A stretch of DNA of 40,283 nucleotides, from NCBI RefSeq assembly GCF_030547685.1, contig NZ_JAUOQM010000035.1, positions 70,587 through 110,869 of the forward strand, written 5' to 3'. The stretch is from Gilvimarinus sp. 2_MG-2023. Lineage in GTDB: Bacteria; Pseudomonadota; Gammaproteobacteria; Pseudomonadales; Cellvibrionaceae. Each line of letters begins with the position of its first letter. Position 1 is the first letter of the stretch. A model generated the notes under the pieces. That model was not told the origin of the DNA, searched no databases, and saw nothing but the letters and a program-made list of their open reading frames with translations. The position numbers and the translations under genes were made by a program. Shown in pieces: positions 37,288 through 40,283 of the stretch.

Positions 37288-39858
37288 TTACAGCGATTTC
37301 AACCGATACAAAGCCTCCAACGCCTGCTTAGGTGTCATCTCGTCCGGTTCGAGCTCATCCAGTGCACTAACCGCTGGATGCTCCGGTGCATCAAACAGGC
37401 TGGCCTGCATGGGCGAGGCGCTCGGTGCGGCCGGGGTCGAGCTCAGTTGGTGATGCTCGCCGCCCTCCAGACTTTGTAGCTGCACCTCGGCGCTTTGCAG
37501 AACCGGGTTGGGAATGCCAGCTAAACGAGCGACTTGAATACCGTAGCTTTTGCTCGCCGGGCCCTCCTGGACCTTGTGTAAAAACACAATGCTGTCTTTG
37601 TGCTCGGTGGCGTTGAGGTGCACGTTAACAATACCCGGAATGCTGTCGGGCAGCTGGGTAAGCTCAAAGTAATGGGTGGCAAACAGAGTAAAGGCCCGCA
37701 GTTTTTCCGCTAGGTGTCGCGCGCAGGCCCAGGCCAAAGCTAGGCCATCAAACGTACTGGTACCGCGGCCAATTTCATCCATCAACACTAAGCTGCGCTC
37801 GGTGGCGTTGTGCAAAATATTGGCGGTTTCGGTCATCTCGACCATAAAAGTGGAGCGGCCACCGGCCAAATCATCGGACGAACCAATGCGGGTGAAAATA
37901 CGGTCCACCATGCCAATGGTGGCCGATTGCGCGGGCACAAAACTGCCCACGTGAGCCAATAGAGTAATCAGGGCCGCTTGGCGCATATAGGTCGACTTAC
38001 CGCCCATATTGGGGCCGGTGACAATCAGCATGTGGCGCTCGCGGCTAAAGTTGAGGTCGTTGGGCACAAAAGGTCCGTCGAGGACTTGCTCAACCACCAG
38101 GTGCCTACCACTTTTAATGCTGATGCCCGGTTCGGGCGAAAGGCTCGGTGCGGTTAGCTCTAAGCTTGTGGCGCGCTCGGCAAAATTGCACAGCACATCT
38201 AACTCAGATACACCGGCGGCGGAGTCCTGCAGTGGAATCAACTGCTGGTTGAGCGTTTCAATCAGCTCTTCGTACAGTGCTTTTTCCCGGGCCAGGGCTC
38301 GGCTTTTGGCCGACAGCGCTTTGTCTTCAAATTCTTTTAGCTCTGGGGTGATAAAACGCTCGGCGTTTTTTAATGTTTGTCGGCGAATATAATCGGCCGG
38401 TGCCTGGCCGGATTGAGCGCGGCTCAACTCAATGTAGTAGCCGTGTACACGGTTGTAACCGACCTTAAGGGTGCTCATGCCGGTTCGTTCGCGCTCGCGG
38501 GTTTCGAGATCCACCAAATATTGACCCGCGTTTTCACTGATGCCGCGCAACTCGTCCAACTCGGCATCATAGCCTTCGGCAATAACGCCGCCATCGCGAA
38601 TCACCACCGGTGGGTTCTCTACAATGGCTCGCGCCAGTAAATCAACCAGTTCGGGGAAGGTGCTAATCAGCTCGCGCAGTGTGTTCAGCCGCGGGCTGTC
38701 GCACTGGGCTAAATCCGCCTGCAGCTCCGGGTAGCTGGCCAGCGATAAATACAGGCGCGATAAATCCCGCGGTCGGCTGGAGCGCAGGGCCAGCCGACCT
38801 AAAATACGCTCCATATCACCAATGCGCTTGAGTTTGTCGCGCAGGGGTTCGAAGCGGTAGTTATCCACTAACACCCCGATGGCATCTTGGCGTTCTTGCA
38901 GCGTATGCAAATCGCGCAGTGGGCGGTTTAGCCAGCGCCTAAGAAGGCGAGCACCCATCGCGGTGGAAGACTTGTTCAATACCGAGAATAAAGTGTTGTC
39001 GTCCCCGCCGGTTAAGTTGAGGTCAATCTCCAGATTGCGGCGTGTGGCCGAATCCATGGCAACCGCTTGGTCGCGGTTCTCGTGCGCCAGGGTACGCACA
39101 TGGGGCAGGGCGGTGCGCTGAGTTTCACGGGCGTAACTTAGCAGGCAGCCCGCAGCGGCAATCGCGGTGTGTAAGTGTTCGCAACCAAAGCCGGATAAAT
39201 CCTGGGTGCCAAATTGCTGGGTTAACAACCGCTCCGAGGTTTCCAGCTCAAACTCCCAAGGGCCGCGGCGGCGTACGCCTTTGCGGTTTTCGGTCACCTC
39301 GGGCAACACAAGATCATCACTAATGAGTAGCTCGGCCGGGTTTAACCGCTGCAGCTCACCGCTGGCTGCATCCAGCCCATCGACTTGCAACACCAAAAAG
39401 CGGCCGCTGGCCATATCTAAAGAGGCAATGCCAAAGGTGTCTTCGTGGCGGTGAACAGCCACCAGCAAATTATCGCGGCGCTCATCGAGCAGGGCTTCAT
39501 CGCTCACCGTGCCGGGGGTAACCACCCGCACCACCTTGCGCTCCACCGGCCCTTTGCTGGTGGCCGGGTCGCCAATCTGCTCACAAATGGCCACCGACAC
39601 ACCGGCCCGTACCAAGCGCGCCAAATACCCCTCCGCCGCGTGATAGGGCACACCCGCCATCGGAATCGGCTCGCCGCCCGATTTACCGCGCGCCGTAAGA
39701 GTGACGTCCAACAACTCCGAAGCCTTTTTGGCGTCATCAAAGAACAGCTCGTAGAAATCGCCCATCCGGTAAAACACCAACTCATTGGGATGCTCAGCCT
39801 TGATCTTCAGGTACTGCTGCATCATAGGGGTGTGGCTGGATTCAGACTTTACGGCCAT
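37288..39858 (-). CDS. mutS: DNA mismatch repair protein MutS
   Basis: MutS recognises base mismatches and starts repair with MutL. The 856 residues match E. coli MutS (853). The N-terminal mismatch-wedge motif is seen in [17 protein letters not shown], followed by the connector, core and clamp domains ([26 protein letters not shown]), then the ATPase domain with the Walker A motif [13 protein letters not shown], Walker [18 protein letters not shown] and the signature [11 protein letters not shown]. The C-terminal segment ([12 protein letters not shown]) suits the tetramerisation region. It is upstream of fdxA on the same strand. Confidence 0.98.
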   Translation of the reverse strand: MAVKSESSHTPMMQQYLKIKAEHPNELVFYRMGDFYELFFDDAKKASELLDVTLTARGKSGGEPIPMAGVPYHAAEGYLARLVRAGVSVAICEQIGDPATSKGPVERKVVRVVTPGTVSDEALLDERRDNLLVAVHRHEDTFGIASLDMASGRFLVLQVDGLDAASGELQRLNPAELLISDDLVLPEVTENRKGVRRRGPWEFELETSERLLTQQFGTQDLSGFGCEHLHTAIAAAGCLLSYARETQRTALPHVRTLAHENRDQAVAMDSATRRNLEIDLNLTGGDDNTLFSVLNKSSTAMGARLLRRWLNRPLRDLHTLQERQDAIGVLVDNYRFEPLRDKLKRIGDMERILGRLALRSSRPRDLSRLYLSLASYPELQADLAQCDSPRLNTLRELISTFPELVDLLARAIVENPPVVIRDGGVIAEGYDAELDELRGISENAGQYLVDLETRERERTGMSTLKVGYNRVHGYYIELSRAQSGQAPADYIRRQTLKNAERFITPELKEFEDKALSAKSRALAREKALYEELIETLNQQLIPLQDSAAGVSELDVLCNFAERATSLELTAPSLSPEPGISIKSGRHLVVEQVLDGPFVPNDLNFSRERHMLIVTGPNMGGKSTYMRQAALITLLAHVGSFVPAQSATIGMVDRIFTRIGSSDDLAGGRSTFMVEMTETANILHNATERSLVLMDEIGRGTSTFDGLALAWACARHLAEKLRAFTLFATHYFELTQLPDSIPGIVNVHLNATEHKDSIVFLHKVQEGPASKSYGIQVARLAGIPNPVLQSAEVQLQSLEGGEHHQLSSTPAAPSASPMQASLFDAPEHPAVSALDELEPDEMTPKQALEALYRLKSL

Positions 39859-39890
39859 AGGTGTGTGTCATGTTGGAAAATGGGTGGGCC

Positions 39891-39896
39891 ATTTTA
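39891..39896 (-). promoter_or_regulatory. Possible -10 element for mutS
   Basis: TAAAAT on the minus strand, 32 bases before the mutS ATG, followed by GGCCCACC, which resembles the fdxA discriminator. No good -35 was seen. Confidence 0.3.
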
Positions 39897-40039
39897 CGGG
39901 ATTTGGGGTAAGGCTAAAAGTGGGGTGTCGGCTTCTGGTGGGTTTTGTTGGTAACCCGCGAGTTTGCGCGCCCAGTTTTTTACACACTGATTGGATCCTA
40001 GCGGAGTTCAGGTGCCGGAGGGGGCGGGCGATAGAGAAA

Positions 40040-40264
40040 TATAAACAGCTTGTATCTGAAGGCAAAGGGTGGCCGTCGCCATGTCAGGCATTACGCAATC
40101 AAGTATTCTTGGGTAATGAGCAGTTTGTTGAAGGCGGTATTTGTCCCCGGGATTCCGCAGCAGCCTATCGCAGTGGCCATTATACTCTGACCGAAGTTGG
40201 TAATGCGTTTGAAGTTAGTTACGCTACAGTCAGTCGAGCTGTAAAGCACTTTGATAAAGTGTGA
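40040..40264 (+). pseudogene. C-terminal remnant of a REP-associated-type (Y1) transposase
   Basis: About 75 residues resemble the C-terminal end of REP-associated tyrosine transposases: KYKQLVSEGKGWPSPCQ and RNQVFLGNEQFVE, then AAYRSGHYTLTEVG and FEVSYATVSRAVKHF, the terminal helix-turn-helix. In intact relatives several tens of residues usually separate the QFVE and AYRSG parts; here only about ten do, implying an internal deletion. The catalytic HUH and tyrosine region is missing altogether, since the frame upstream runs into the mutS leader and shows no similarity. The frame stays open from 39785, but that part overlaps the mutS start and is not meaningful. Confidence 0.6.
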
Positions 40265-40283
40265 AATGTAAGGCCTCGTATAT

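Noticed and set aside
39445-39954. Plus-strand frame of 169 codons opposite the mutS start
   Set aside because: Antisense to conserved MutS residues and without any signature of its own.

Overview
The window looks like chromosome of a marine, polysaccharide-degrading gammaproteobacterium, most probably of the Cellvibrionaceae/Teredinibacter/Saccharophagus type. Two things point there. The housekeeping order tilS-pyrG-kdsA-eno ... ftsB-ispD-ispF-truD-pcm-nlpD-rpoS-fdxA-mutS is the Pseudomonas-like gammaproteobacterial order. The secreted cellulolytic enzymes are multidomain, with CBM2/CBM10 modules and serine-rich linkers, the hallmark of that group. The genus assignment is inference from gene content; no rRNA gene is present.

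Layout. (1) 1-6.8 kb: mazG, an HD-GYP regulator, a histone-deacetylase-like amidohydrolase, a Ser-rich lipoprotein, and a two-gene unit of an S9 peptidase and greB on the minus strand. (2) 6.8-12.4 kb: tilS, pyrG, kdsA, eno, closed by a strong terminator at 12351-12387. (3) 12.4-30.4 kb: an accessory block of about 18 kb lying exactly where eno and ftsB are neighbours in Pseudomonas. It holds a small secreted protein, a DUF1275 membrane protein, a cytochrome c/Vgb-type propeller protein, a GGDEF cyclase, an AT-rich gene-free stretch of 972 bases, an AA10 lytic polysaccharide monooxygenase (LPMO), a GH9-CBM3c endoglucanase, DUF3010 and VF530 proteins, a TonB-dependent receptor with a PepSY membrane protein, a DUF2130 nuclease-like protein, an RsuA-type pseudouridine synthase and a DUF3859 protein. 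(4) 30.4-39.9 kb: ftsB-ispD-ispF-truD-pcm-(DUF368)-nlpD-rpoS, then fdxA and mutS on the minus strand. surE, which normally lies between truD and pcm, is absent. (5) 39.9-40.3 kb: the C-terminal remnant of a REP-associated-type transposase.

Functional reading. The LPMO (17745-19595) and the GH9 enzyme (19707-22832) form an oxidative plus hydrolytic cellulose-attack pair. The long AT-rich leader before them carries two near-identical interrupted palindromes (TGAAA-N8-TTTCA) and a 14-bp direct repeat, good candidates for an operator region. A secreted haem-motif protein 2.2 kb upstream is a candidate redox partner for the LPMO, and a diguanylate cyclase lies between them. The TonB receptor and PepSY protein look like a metal-chelate uptake and reduction pair. 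The housekeeping blocks serve nucleotide, KDO, isoprenoid, tRNA-modification, division and stationary-phase functions.

No tRNA, rRNA, CRISPR array, integrase or complete mobile element was seen. No clearly undescribed multi-gene system is evident. The strongest leads are the cellulase control region, the cytochrome/propeller protein, the solitary DUF2130 protein and the surE loss.
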